Shown here one piece after another: positions 14,592-24,745 of a DNA stretch of 64,000 nucleotides (positions are counted from its first letter, which is position 1; each line of letters starts with the position of its first letter). The notes under the pieces are model-generated. The model ran no database searches. It was not told the DNA's origin and was given only the letters and a program-made list of their open reading frames with translations. The stretch is taken from positions 26,546,592 to 26,610,591 of the forward strand of contig CP141143.1 of NCBI GenBank assembly GCA_035235625.1, given 5' to 3'. Both the position numbers and the translations under genes were made by a program. Source of the DNA: Saururus chinensis. Its lineage: Eukaryota; Streptophyta; Magnoliopsida; Piperales; Saururaceae.

Positions 14592-17120
14592 ATGGCCCAG
14601 CCCGTCAACGAGGCCATCTTTACGCTGTTGAAGGAAGGAGGATATGCGGAGACGCTTCACATGTGATCATACCATCTTTTTCTTCTTCTTTTTCATTTTC
14701 TGCCTCTGTTTTTTTGTTCGTATGTGTCTTTTCTGCTTCTGACCGACCAAATCTTTGATTTTGCTATGTGGGTTTCTCTTTTAAAAGATTCGAGCAGGAG
14801 TCCGGGGTTCACTTCGATGACCAACACTTCAGTTCTGCTATCATGGCGGGCAAGTTTGATGAGGCGCTCGCCTACCTTTCTGGGTTTACAACTACTGATG
14901 ACAATGAATTATCCAAAGAAATGTTCTACAGAATCCGTATGCAGAAACTCAAGGAAAGCGCATTCGAGTAATTAATCACTATTCTCCCCTCCTACTGCTG
15001 GAGTCTTGTTCTTCCTCGGCTAGTTGAGATCTTTATCATAATACCTAATTCTATGTTTCTTTCTGGGTCATTGTTGTTTTGTATTGCTTGTGATAGGGTT
15101 GATTGATAGAAACTCGCGCGAGTGATCCTTCTCTTTTCTTCCCTTGCTCTTCTGGTTCTTCCTTGGCTGACAGGAGTACTTAGATTTTTCGAATTTAGTT
15201 CACCGTTTCTTTTTGGATGCAATTGTTGTGCTTATTGAGTGTTCGGCAGCTTAAATGTATTTCTGTTTATTCTTTCTTCACTGCTATCTTCTCTCTCTTG
15301 GTTCCTCTTTTTGATGTGTTTTGGATGTGATATATGCTTATTGTTTAGTGCTTGATGGGTACCCTCCCTGCGGGTCATTCATTGTAATTTTAGATTTTTT
15401 TTTTCAAATTTTTTATCTATAAGCGTTTTTATATTGTATGTCGTTTTGTTGTTTGTGAGGAATCTTTTAACTCTGATGATTTACTTTTGCTAAACTTTTT
15501 ACTGTGATTAATATGTTATGATTGATGTTTAAATTGGCAAATTAGGGCAGACACCCTAAGGCTGATAGGATAGAGTTGGCAAATGATCTTCTGGACCTGA
15601 CAAAAAATAACCCTCGTTTAATTGGTAAACTGAGATGTCCCACCTTCAAGACCAAAGAACTTCAGGGGTTCATGGCTTACATGTAAGATATGACGAGAAT
15701 TTATCTTATGTTCTATTCTTCCCTATTGATTCAACTACGCAGTAGCCTAAATTTATTACATGTTTCTGTTCATTTTTAGTTCTAGTTAAATACTCCCAAT
15801 GTCCTAAATCTATAGCTCAATTTGGCCAAAAAGTTTGTTCCATATTAATAGCTCCATTTTGTTCAATTTAAGTGGTCGGGTTCTTAAAAAAGAATATCAT
15901 AATCTTATTCTCCCTTCACTTAGATGTAGGTTTCACCATTCAATAAAAATCATTATTTTTCCAAATGTGGCTACTAATATAGGACAAAGGGAGTATATAC
16001 GAAGTTGTTTAGTGACTTATATAGGGCCAGGCCATTCAAAATAGAAAAGAGTGATGCTACATGGCCAGGAAAGCTTGCTGCATGTTCAGGCTCCGTGCAC
16101 GGGGCCATGCCTGTATGTGGGTCCTATGCCTTCATTGTGGTAAGCATGCAGTGAGCATTCCTGGCCGTGAGCATACACTGAAACTTGCCTTGTTTGCTTA
16201 TGGTAGCCTTGCCGTGATGGCAACATGGGCCCGTTTGTCCATGGCTCATTTCATGCTTTAAAACTGCCAGAAGTCCTTGATAGTTATGGGGAAATCTTTT
16301 TAGACATGTTGAATAATGAATAGTACATATAGCTTTGTATTGGTTCATTTAATTACAGATTACATTTTTTGTACAAATATTATTTCAGTGCGAAGTCAGA
16401 CATGATTTATGTTTTCATTTCACAACCTATTCTTGCAATGTCCAGTATGTTAGAGACTGTGGAGACATTTAGCCACTGTTTCTTTTTGTTGATATATTGT
16501 AAAATCTGGAGTAAATTCTTTACTTGCCTCAAGAGTCCTCTGTTCTGGAGCTGCAGGTGGGAAGAACAACAAGGCCAGCCCTCAATACTGACCCCACTAC
16601 CATGCAACCCACCAAATCCTGCTAATCTGGTAAATCATGTTTACAAAAGAATAGACCAAAAAAAAAAGTTAACCTTCTTCTTTCTCTTGCTCTGGGGAAA
16701 TGAGCAACTATCATCAACTTGCAACTTTCACTGGTATATGAATTGTGTTTATCTGTACCTCAGCCTGGAGCAGTCGCATCAAATACCCCTTGCATGCCTC
16801 CTCGCACACCTGCAAAGTCAGGTAATTCTCCCAAACATCCTTCACTACAGCTGATACTGTCACTCATTTGTTATGCATCTAGATTACCTTAGGCCACTTT
16901 AGTAGTTTTGTTTTTCTTACCGTCTTTAAGTTTGCAACTGCATTCTACTGATTATTTTTTTTTAGTGTCTGATACAGAGGATACCATAGACAGAGAATAT
17001 GATATGGAACTTTCCAAATTTGAATCCTGGTGGGATCACCCCAAACGGGTTAGAAGCAAGATTGATAGGAAGGCCATTGACACCAGAAAGCTATATAATA
17101 AGGGGAGTTTTCCATTATAA
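14592..17120 (+). CDS. TOPLESS-N-like short protein, gene A
   Basis: Spliced gene model, exons 14592-14662, 14788-14967, 15551-15682, 16557-16629, 16764-16821 and a tentative last exon 16966-17120 (about 222 residues). Exons 1-4 encode a domain resembling the N-terminus of TOPLESS/TPR co-repressors: a LisH-like start (MAQPVNEAIFTLL), then FEQESGVHF, a CTLH-like YLSGFTTTDDNE and a final MWEEQQGQP corresponding to the SLNWQHQLC stretch of TOPLESS. Exon 5 is a proline-rich linker. Exon lengths 71/180/132/73 match gene B (71/183/132/73), and the frame stays open across all junctions, which argues for selection. There are no WD40 repeats. Compared with TOPLESS about 48 residues between CTLH and the later CRA part are missing, and two basic EAR-groove positions are both Glu. 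Exon 3 must use the acceptor at 15550, not the nearer AG. Exon 6 has no counterpart in gene B and is the weakest part. Confidence 0.7.
15791..15995. mobile_element. Stowaway-like MITE in intron 3 of gene A
   Basis: Begins TACTCCCAATGTCCTA and ends TAGGACAAAGGGAGTA, giving 16-bp near-perfect inverted ends. Same family as the copy at 2273. It lies wholly inside the intron between 15682 and 16557, so it need not disturb the protein. Confidence 0.8.
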
Positions 17121-17523
17121 ATTCTCCCAACTATATAAGATCTGTAAGCTCGCTTGAGCAGGAAGACAGTTGATTGAATAAATTTTTTTTCCCTTATTCT
17201 TCTTCTCTCCTATTGCTCCCTTCTTTATTTTCATCCTTCTGCCCACCATCTCGCCCAGAACTATTCACTTCTTAACCCACCCCTGATGATCGCCCAAAGT
17301 TTTTTCTTTTTCAAACTTTTTGACCTTAAGCACTTATGCATTTACTCCATCAGCAAAGCTTTTCATTACCGTAGAGACGCCGATTCCCTGGTTCCTCACT
17401 CCTTGCTCTGTTATCACTTTTGACCAGCTACTTGTTTTAAAACTTTTTTTTTTTTGGTTTGTATTTTTTCAATTGCTGTTGATGAAGGTGGTAACTAACT
17501 ATTTGTGATCCAGTAGTTTGCAG
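17121..17523. other. Spacer between gene A and GRAM exons
   Basis: AT- and pyrimidine-rich. Positions 17284-17350 recur in inverted orientation at 23294-23360 with a single mismatch in 67 bases. No gene seen. Confidence 0.6.
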
Positions 17524-18124
17524 CGTCTTTAAGGAGTGAGGAGTATCGCCAACTTATCCATCTCCCTTATGAAGAAGTAAGAATCACTGAAAATTTTCTC
17601 TTTGAGAAGCTTTTTTTGTTACTAGTGGAAGCTGATTGTTACGCTCTTTCTGTTTTGTCTACAAGTGTAACTTAAGATGTGCTTTTACAAACTGGATGGG
17701 AATGTTCATTTAGTTTTACACTCTTCAAAGTAGTTTTCTACATTTTTAATTGATGCTTCTGTTAGCATGGAACCATGGAATATCTTGTTGTGTTTATCCT
17801 TGTGAGTTCATTCCTAAACAGTCATTACTCTCGACTGTGACTTAATGAGGAACTCTATATTTTATTCTTTCATGGGGAGCAAATATCTAAATAACTTTCC
17901 TTTTCGCAATGTGCAGGTCCTTGTGCAAGATTTTAACTGTGCCTTCCAAGAGAATATCCTTCTTCAAGTATGTTGGTTGTTTATTCCTTTGATTCGTAAG
18001 CTATAACAACATTGTGATAGTTTTTCATTTTTCCCTTTTGCATCTGAATTTATTGCAGGGCCATATGTACTTGTTTGTTCATTATATTTGCTTCTATTCC
18101 AAGTTATTTGGTTTTGGGACAAAG
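17524..18124 (+). pseudogene. VAD1-like GRAM domain fragment
   Basis: Three short exons with proper splice signals, 17524-17576, 17917-17967 and 18059-18124, read in one frame: SLRSEEYRQLIHLPYEE, VLVQDFNCAFQENILLQ, GHMYLFVHYICFYSKLFGF. This matches the start of the GRAM domain in VAD1/VASt-type plant membrane-lipid-binding proteins, where the same exon breaks are expected. The next GRAM exon (the KIIPF-type continuation), the StAR-like lipid-binding domain and the membrane segment are not found downstream, so this is a truncated fragment. It lies on the same strand as gene A, and its first exon has the phase needed to splice onto gene A's exon 5. Whether it is a separate gene scrap or an alternative tail of gene A cannot be decided here. 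Confidence 0.65.
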
Positions 18125-19115
18125 GTATGTTAATTGCGAAGTACAGAAGTAGCATTTTTTTTATTTGAATGGTGTCATGTTTCTGCGACATTTTTTTGGT
18201 CATTATACTTCTTTGCATCAATCATATATCACGAAGGTAAAGAAGTGTTATTTGCATATTGTATGCCAATAGGAAAGTTAAGTACTTAAGTATGAGTGAC
18301 CATTCTCATATTGCTTTTCTTCAGATTTTTTAGTTGATTTTGGCATACAGTAGTTGTCTTGTGCTCTTCCGGTTTGTTCAAGACTTTTCAAGTTGAGTAA
18401 AGAGGCAAAGAAATTAGAGAAAACTCATTATTTTCACAGAACTGCCACTTTTGAATATGTTGAAGTTGTATTTTGCAATGAACTATTTAAAACTTCTATT
18501 GTGTGTTTTATGAAGCACTGTCACTTTTGAATGAGTTGTTAATTGAAGGGACTTTTATTTCACTATTTTAGGGGGTTTTGGAATGCTTTTTACTTATTTT
18601 ATGATATGGGTTGGAAAGTCTCTTCTTAGTATGCAAATAATGCAGGTAATTGTTTTTCCACTTTTGCATAAATATTTTAGGCGGATTTTTCCACTATTTT
18701 TCTCTTTTTTTCATATTACATTCATACTACTTATCAACATGCTATACTACTTATCTCAGTATACTAATTGTATTTTCTTTTATAAGAGATATGTAATGTT
18801 CCGAACCTATGACTACTACTTATTCAAGTTCACTTTGGACAATTATTAATGGTAGGATGATCAGTTTTATGATCTTATTCTGTCTTTTTTTATTCCAATA
18901 ATAATTCTCTTTTTCCTATTAATCCAAATGTACCGTAGTTTATTATGGTTGGCATGCTCCAAACAACCGATCGATTTAATTGTTTATTTTGTCGTAACTG
19001 AAATTGCTTTGATTAGTTTACTGCTAGTGTTTTGCTACATCAAAGATAAAGAGGATTTTTTTTGGTATGATTTGTTAAAAATACCATATTGGCTTCTTAT
19101 ATTCCATGTAATTGT
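18125..19115. other. AT-rich stretch without gene
   Basis: Very T-rich. Apparent open frames (18583-18849, 18928-19161) are Phe/Leu/Ile/Tyr-rich consequences of base composition. No continuation of the GRAM domain was found in any frame. Confidence 0.5.
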
Positions 19116-19200
19116 GCAGCTCATGTATGGCTTTGGAACAGCAACACGATTGGCTTTCTGATGCAGATGTGCCTGATGGATTCCAAGTCTATAAGTGTAG
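19116..19200 (+). pseudogene. Possible further VAD1-like exon remnant
   Basis: After a good acceptor (TTGTGCAG) one frame reads CMALEQQHDWLSDADVPDGF, somewhat like the DADAP.VPE.F linker just before the VASt domain of VAD1-like proteins, and then runs into a stop. The match is short and may be accidental. Confidence 0.25.
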
Positions 19201-20900
19201 GAATAGGGCATGAGTTTTATTGTTTTATAGTTACTTTATTTACTTAGAGTTATTTTATTTCAATAAGGGTACTTTGGTCTTTTACTTGTTCTAGGCTTAA
19301 GTATATAAAGCCAATAAAGGATATGTACTCCTCAGTTTTGATGATTGAATAAGAATTCTTCATAACTCTCTCTTTGGCTCGAGCACTGCTCCCCCTTGTT
19401 ATTTGGCTACATTACATTATTTTGTTAGTGTTCTTGAAAGAAAGGTTTATTTGGAAGAGGTTTGCTATCACTTTCACTTCATATATATTTCTTCTTGTAC
19501 AGGAAGAAGACTATAAAAAATTGGTACTCTCGTATCTATGTTTTGTTGAGAGTTTTTCTCCTATTTGAACAATATGGGGCTTGTTGCAATTATGCATGTG
19601 GTTGTCCTTCCATGTTTGCTTTACTTCTATTATTTAGGTGATTGTAGATTTATGAACTTAAGCCAACATGTAACATGTTGGAAAGATAGCTTAGAAGAAA
19701 GGTCATATGGTAGCGAGCTCTCTTTGTGTCGCTTTTTATGTTTTTTGCTTATCAGACGCTAGTATCTGGGTGCATATGATAATGTATCCAGCACAAAATC
19801 TGACTCGGATAAGGTGTAGTTGATGCTATGATGAGTTGGAGATGTTATGGGGAGGAGTTTCATACTGGGGGTCCTATGAATTCATGATGCTTCTTCATTT
19901 GGTTTAGTATTCTAGTGATTGTTCATAATGATTGTGTTTGTATATTATTATAAGACTAGACTTATTTTATTGCTGTAATACTTTTGTTTGTGATGATGAT
20001 AGAGGAAGATGCATTTTGGATGCTTGCCTTCCTCTTGTAAAATGTTCTAGTGATTGAATTTTATGCTGATAATTTGTTAGGTTGTCATGTTGAATAAAGT
20101 GTGTTTAGTAAGCTTTATTCATGTTACATTTATATGGTTGTAAATTACTTACAGTAACTTAGGATTTAGAGCTACATATGTTATTTAATTTTGTGATTTA
20201 TGATAGGGCATGGGAAAACATGTAGGAGCAGATATAATGAGCGTTTACATGGAGTTCGGAATATACGCAATCAGAGTTTAGAGAAAGATTGTGACTAAGA
20301 AAGATTTTTTTGATGTGGTTAATGAAGTTATAAAGGGTTATCAGAAGTTCAGTGCCATTCCCAAATACATGTTCTACAATTAAAAGCTTTATTTCACTAT
20401 TGCAATAATTTTTGGTCTTCTCTTTTTTCATTTATTTGAAATTATGTAAGTTTGCTTTTAGTTGTTGTAAGGTAGCATCATTGAGAACATTTAATCTTTG
20501 TAATGTCATAATTCTTTAATTCAATTGATAGTTATTTGGGTGCAGAATTAATTTATTACCGAATTGGAATTTTTAGGAATTAATTCATTCGATTTAATAT
20601 AGAAATGGAATTTGGTTTGGGTATAAAATTTTTTAAATGGAATTACGTTTGGATAGTGAATTGTGTTTAAGGTTGGAATCTTTTAAAATTTTAGAAAAAT
20701 TGACAAATATACCTTTTGATTGGAATTATTTTGAGATAAAATCATGTTTGGGTAAGGAATTTGTGTATTTTTTAGAATAGTTAAATTTATAAAAAAATTA
20801 TAAATGTAACCTTAGTTTAGGCAATATCTGCGATTAGTGTGCACCACCAGTAATATGTCTGGCCTGATATATTCGGTTTTGGGCCATATAGATAGGGACA
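19201..20900. other. Retroelement-like and AT-rich spacer
   Basis: About 19200-19400 looks like a copia LTR promoter/leader (TATATAAAGCC, then a CTC-rich leader ending at CGAGCACTGC). The remainder to 20900 is AT-rich; at 20560-20700 the words GAATTNNNTTTGG recur irregularly. No gene supported. Confidence 0.35.
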
Positions 20901-22034
20901 TGTAGCAATAATGATATATCGTTCTATTGGCCTCAAGTAGCAATAATAATATATCGTTGTACTGATAATGCTAGATTGTTGTATCGATAATGTTATATCG
21001 TTGTAATAATAATGCTATTTCGTTGTAGCGATATTACTACAACATTATAGTAATAATAATATATCATTGTAACAATACATCGTTGTAGCAATAATGTTAC
21101 ATCGTTATAGTGATATTTCTACAACATTGCAGCAATAATGATAGATTGTTGTAGCAATAATGCTACATCGTTGTAGCGATAATGTTACATCGTTGCAGCG
21201 ATAATGCTACATCGTTGCAGCGATAATGCTTCATCGTTGTAGCGATAATGCTGCATCGTTGTAGCGATAATGCTGCAATGTTGTAGCGATAATGCTGCAA
21301 CGTTGTAGCGATAATGCTGCATCATTGTAGCGATATTGCTGCATCGTTGTAGCGATATTGCTGCATCGTTGTAGCGATATTGCTACAACGTTGTAGCGAT
21401 AATACTGCATCGTTGTAGCGATAATGCTGCATCATTGTAGCGATATTGCTACAACGATGTAGCGATAATGTTGCATCGTTGTAGCGATAATGCTGCATCG
21501 TTGTAGCGATAATGCTGCATCATTGTAGCCATATTGCTTCAACATTGTAGCGATAATGCTGCATCGTTATAGCAATAATGCTGCATCATTGTAGCGATAA
21601 TGCTGCATCATTGGAGCGATAATACTCCATCGTTGTGGCGATAATGATCCATCGTTGTAGTGATAATGATCCATTGTTGTAATGATAATGTTACATCGTT
21701 GTAGTGATAATATTGCATCGTTGTAGCAATAATATTGCATCGTTGTAGCAATAATGCTGCATCGTTGTAGCGATAATGTTGCATCATTGGAGCGATAATA
21801 CTCCATCGTTGTGGCGATAATGTTGAATCGTTGTAACGATAATGTTACATTATTGTAGCGATATTATTACAACATTGCAGTGATAACGATATATCGTTGT
21901 AGCGACAATACTACATCATTGTAGCAGTAATGATATATTGTTGTAGCGATATTACTACAATGTTGTAGCAATAATGATATATCATTACAATGATATTGCT
22001 ACAACATTGCAACGATATTGCTACAACGTTGCAA
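20901..22034. repeat. 22-bp minisatellite array
   Basis: Roughly 50 tandem copies of a 22-bp unit of the form ATCGTTGTAGCGATAATGCTGC, most regular at 21140-21560 and degenerate toward both edges. Variant units bring GTTGTAGC and GCTACAAC face to face around GATATT, forming perfect 8-bp-stem hairpins. Since 22 is not a multiple of three, the open frame on the minus strand (21567-21806) is a repeat artefact. Confidence 0.95.
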
Positions 22035-23503
22035 GAATTAATAATATAGCAAAATCACATGATGGGAAAATCACAATGACCATCTTGATTGATCTTCCTT
22101 CATGTGCTAGGGCCTAAATAGAATATTGTGCAACAACTTTGTGTAAAGGTATTATATATACAAGACATGTCATTTACTTCGGTTTACAATTATAATCTAC
22201 TTTGTTGTGGAAGGAAGTAGCCCATCTCTATTTGTCATCTCGTACAAAAGGAATGGCACAAAAAGTCTTTGCATCTGTAGTTGCACGCCAAAGCTTTTCA
22301 TATGGTAACACATGCAAATTTTATCACTTCTTCTCCAACATGTCCTCTGCATAAAAATAAACTGATTTCTTCATCACAGCCACCCTAAAAAGAAGGCTAT
22401 CTTTTAGATATCTACCTCATATTTCTACAAGAACAATATACATGCACAAAAGAATGGTATATGCTCCTATAAAGTACATTAGATTAGAATGGAGCAACCG
22501 TACTGGTGATGGAAAATTTTTGCTTCAGGTGGATGAATCCAGAAAGGCAGTTAAATTGATCATGTCAACCAAATCTAAAGTGATGCATGTCTCTTCTTCG
22601 ACCTGTGGCCCACATTAAGTTAGCAATGGAAGTTAAACACCTTATTATTTAATGAGATCTGGGGTTGTTTGAACAATCAATTGACAACAGATAATTGGAG
22701 GGTAATTTTTTTGGAAAAATATATGTCAAACCCAGAGAATTGTGCTTGATAACCAGGCAAAACAATCATATGAGGGTGGCTTTTGAAAGAGTTAAAAGTT
22801 GAACTCCTCTTTTTCGTTTATTGCCTCCACTATGTTTTAAGTCCATGGTCCAAATTTAGTTATCCATTTGTGTTTAGAATGCATCTAACAAATCTTGCTT
22901 GGAAGTACACTCAGGTTATTGCACCTTTTCACAAACACCAATTCTAGTATAACATACAAATAATTGAGGATTCCTTTTCCCTTTAAGCTAGGGAAGGGCC
23001 CGATGGGCACCCTTGCTTGTGTTTTGCCACTTGATATTGCATTAACTTTTTTTTGGGTTAAATGCTGTAAGATATATAATTAAGATAAAAAATTACCTTC
23101 TTCCCTATTTCTTTCTCAAGAAGCTCTGCTTTAAACTTTAAAAATCCAACACCTCTTCCAAACATATCAACTCCCTGTTTACCAAAAAAAAGTCATCCAA
23201 CAATTTGTGGTACAATATTGCCTAAAAGCATAATGAGCATTATGATGTTATGGAAAAAAATACATGTTCCACGACATATTAATCACCTTTCCAATGGAGT
23301 AAATGCATAAGTGCTCAAGGTCAAAAAGTTTGAAAAAGAAAAAACTTTGGGCGATCATCACCTTTATCCACATTTCAGTGCCTTTGGGCAAGTTAGGGAG
23401 GTTCCATTTGTGAATCGGCGTGGGAAACTGGAAAAGGATAAGTAAACCCTAAATCAGAAAAGCATGAAAATATGAATCAAAGAGGACGAATGGGGACAAA
23501 GGA
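22035..23503. other. Intergenic, no supported gene
   Basis: Only short frames. Contains the inverted 67-bp match to 17284-17350 at 23294-23360. Otherwise unremarkable AT-rich sequence. Confidence 0.5.
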
Positions 23504-23513
23504 TTAGGGGAAT

Positions 23514-23825
23514 TCACATATCCAAGGGACTAGGTGTGAGAAGGTCCCGAAGCCCATGTGGTCGGCTCGTAGGGCCTCTTGGAGAGGAACCCGGCCATGT
23601 GCAGCTGCAGCGGCTCCCGGAGCGAAGAGAAAAGCAGAAGCTGCCTGGGATAGGCATGTCGCCAGCGAATCGAGGAGGAGCGGAGGCGGAGGCAAACAAA
23701 AGACGATGGTGATGATGACCGAACAGAGGAAGGAGGGACGGGGAGGTGGGGGAGGGACGGGGCGGCCGGGCTGAGCAGAGGAAGGCAGTAAAAGAGCCTA
23801 GTCCGGTGGCAGTGGAGGTGGCCAT
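23514..23825 (-). CDS. Hypothetical 103-residue protein, possible first exon
   Basis: Starts MATSTATGLGSFTAF and is rich in Ser, Pro, Arg and Ala with almost no acidic residues until residue 55, the make-up of a plastid or mitochondrial transit peptide. GC-rich island (about 23500-24100) in AT-rich surroundings suggests a promoter/first exon of a nuclear gene. No domain is recognised, several other frames are also open (236 codons at 23530-24240 on the same strand), and no downstream exon was identified toward 22 kb. It may be a captured fragment. Confidence 0.25.
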   Translation of the reverse strand: MATSTATGLGSFTAFLCSARPPRPSPTSPSLLPLFGHHHHRLLFASASAPPRFAGDMPIPGSFCFSLRSGSRCSCTWPGSSPRGPTSRPHGLRDLLTPSPLDM

Positions 23826-24459
23826 CTCTGAGTCCAGGCGACGATGAAGCTCCACATCCCTCAGCACTTCCAGCAGCTCTCTCTCCCTGCCTGATGTCTC
23901 CACCACCCCTTCTCCTGCTTCGCCTTCCCTCCCATATTCCCTCATCTGCCTCTGCCAGAAACCACCTACCCCCTCCTCTTCTTGATGTTGATGCATCTTT
24001 TCCTTCTCCTGGCCTCTTCCTCCAGCCAGATCTGGTTTCCCCTCCTAAGCTGGGTCGACAAGGGGCGACATTGAGCAGGATAGAGCCATAGAGGGCAGAG
24101 GGATAAAAACGAGGATTTGAGTCTGGCCTTCTGAAATTTAAGGCGGGTTTTTGAAACGGGGAGGACAGAGTAAGACAATGAGTGACAGAGTGCTCTGTTA
24201 CCTTCCGTCTGTGAACATGACTACCGTCTGTGAGCATCACTTAATGACGTGTTTTGTTTTCATTGGTGGCCAACGGGTGCTGAGGGAAGAAACCTCCCCA
24301 GCAGATTCGCGTCCATCATCTAAGGGGGCTGGATCTGTTTTGTAAGCTGATGCAAGGCAAGAATTACGGTAGGCAAAGCAACAATTAGCCAACAAATGAT
24401 GCAAATTGGAATGTCTTAATCCTGTTTTAATTTCTACCATATTGTAACTTCTGCTGCAC

Positions 24460-24745
24460 ATAATTATTGACAAAAAAGATTGTTGACATGGCTGCCGTTA
24501 AAAAACTACGGCTCAGCCATCTGAGCCACGTTCCCCGCATCAAGGAAGCTGCAGCACCAGCAAAGCATCAAGCCCCTTGTTGCCTAGCAAGGGACATGAT
24601 GCAACATAGAATGTGTGTTAAACATCATATGCCTCTGAGTGCTGACAAAATCTATGTTTTACCTAAAGCTTTACCTTGTATGAACTCTTACAGTGTAAAA
24701 GCAAGTTTACTAATGCAGGGAGCTGCAAAGTAACTATATTGTTTA
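24460..24745 (+). pseudogene. Patch like the 3' end of gene B
   Basis: Around 24531-24590 the wording CTGAGCCACRTTCC, then GAAGC...CACCAG...AGCATCAAG, then CCCCTTG follows the last exon of gene B and its inverted copy (44733-44897). About 24645-24670 resembles their shared 3' UTR (AAATCYATGTTTTACC). It sits on the same strand as gene A, some 8 kb downstream, and may be gene A's original 3' end displaced by insertions. The local frame reads LSHVPRIKEAAAPAKHQAP before a stop. Homology is patchy, so the call is an inference. Confidence 0.4.

Noticed and set aside
21567..21806. 79-residue repetitive minus-strand protein
   Set aside because: Pure product of the 22-bp repeat.
20901..22034. Regular short repeats as a CRISPR array
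   Set aside because: Units are contiguous without unique spacers and the genome is a plant; it is a minisatellite.
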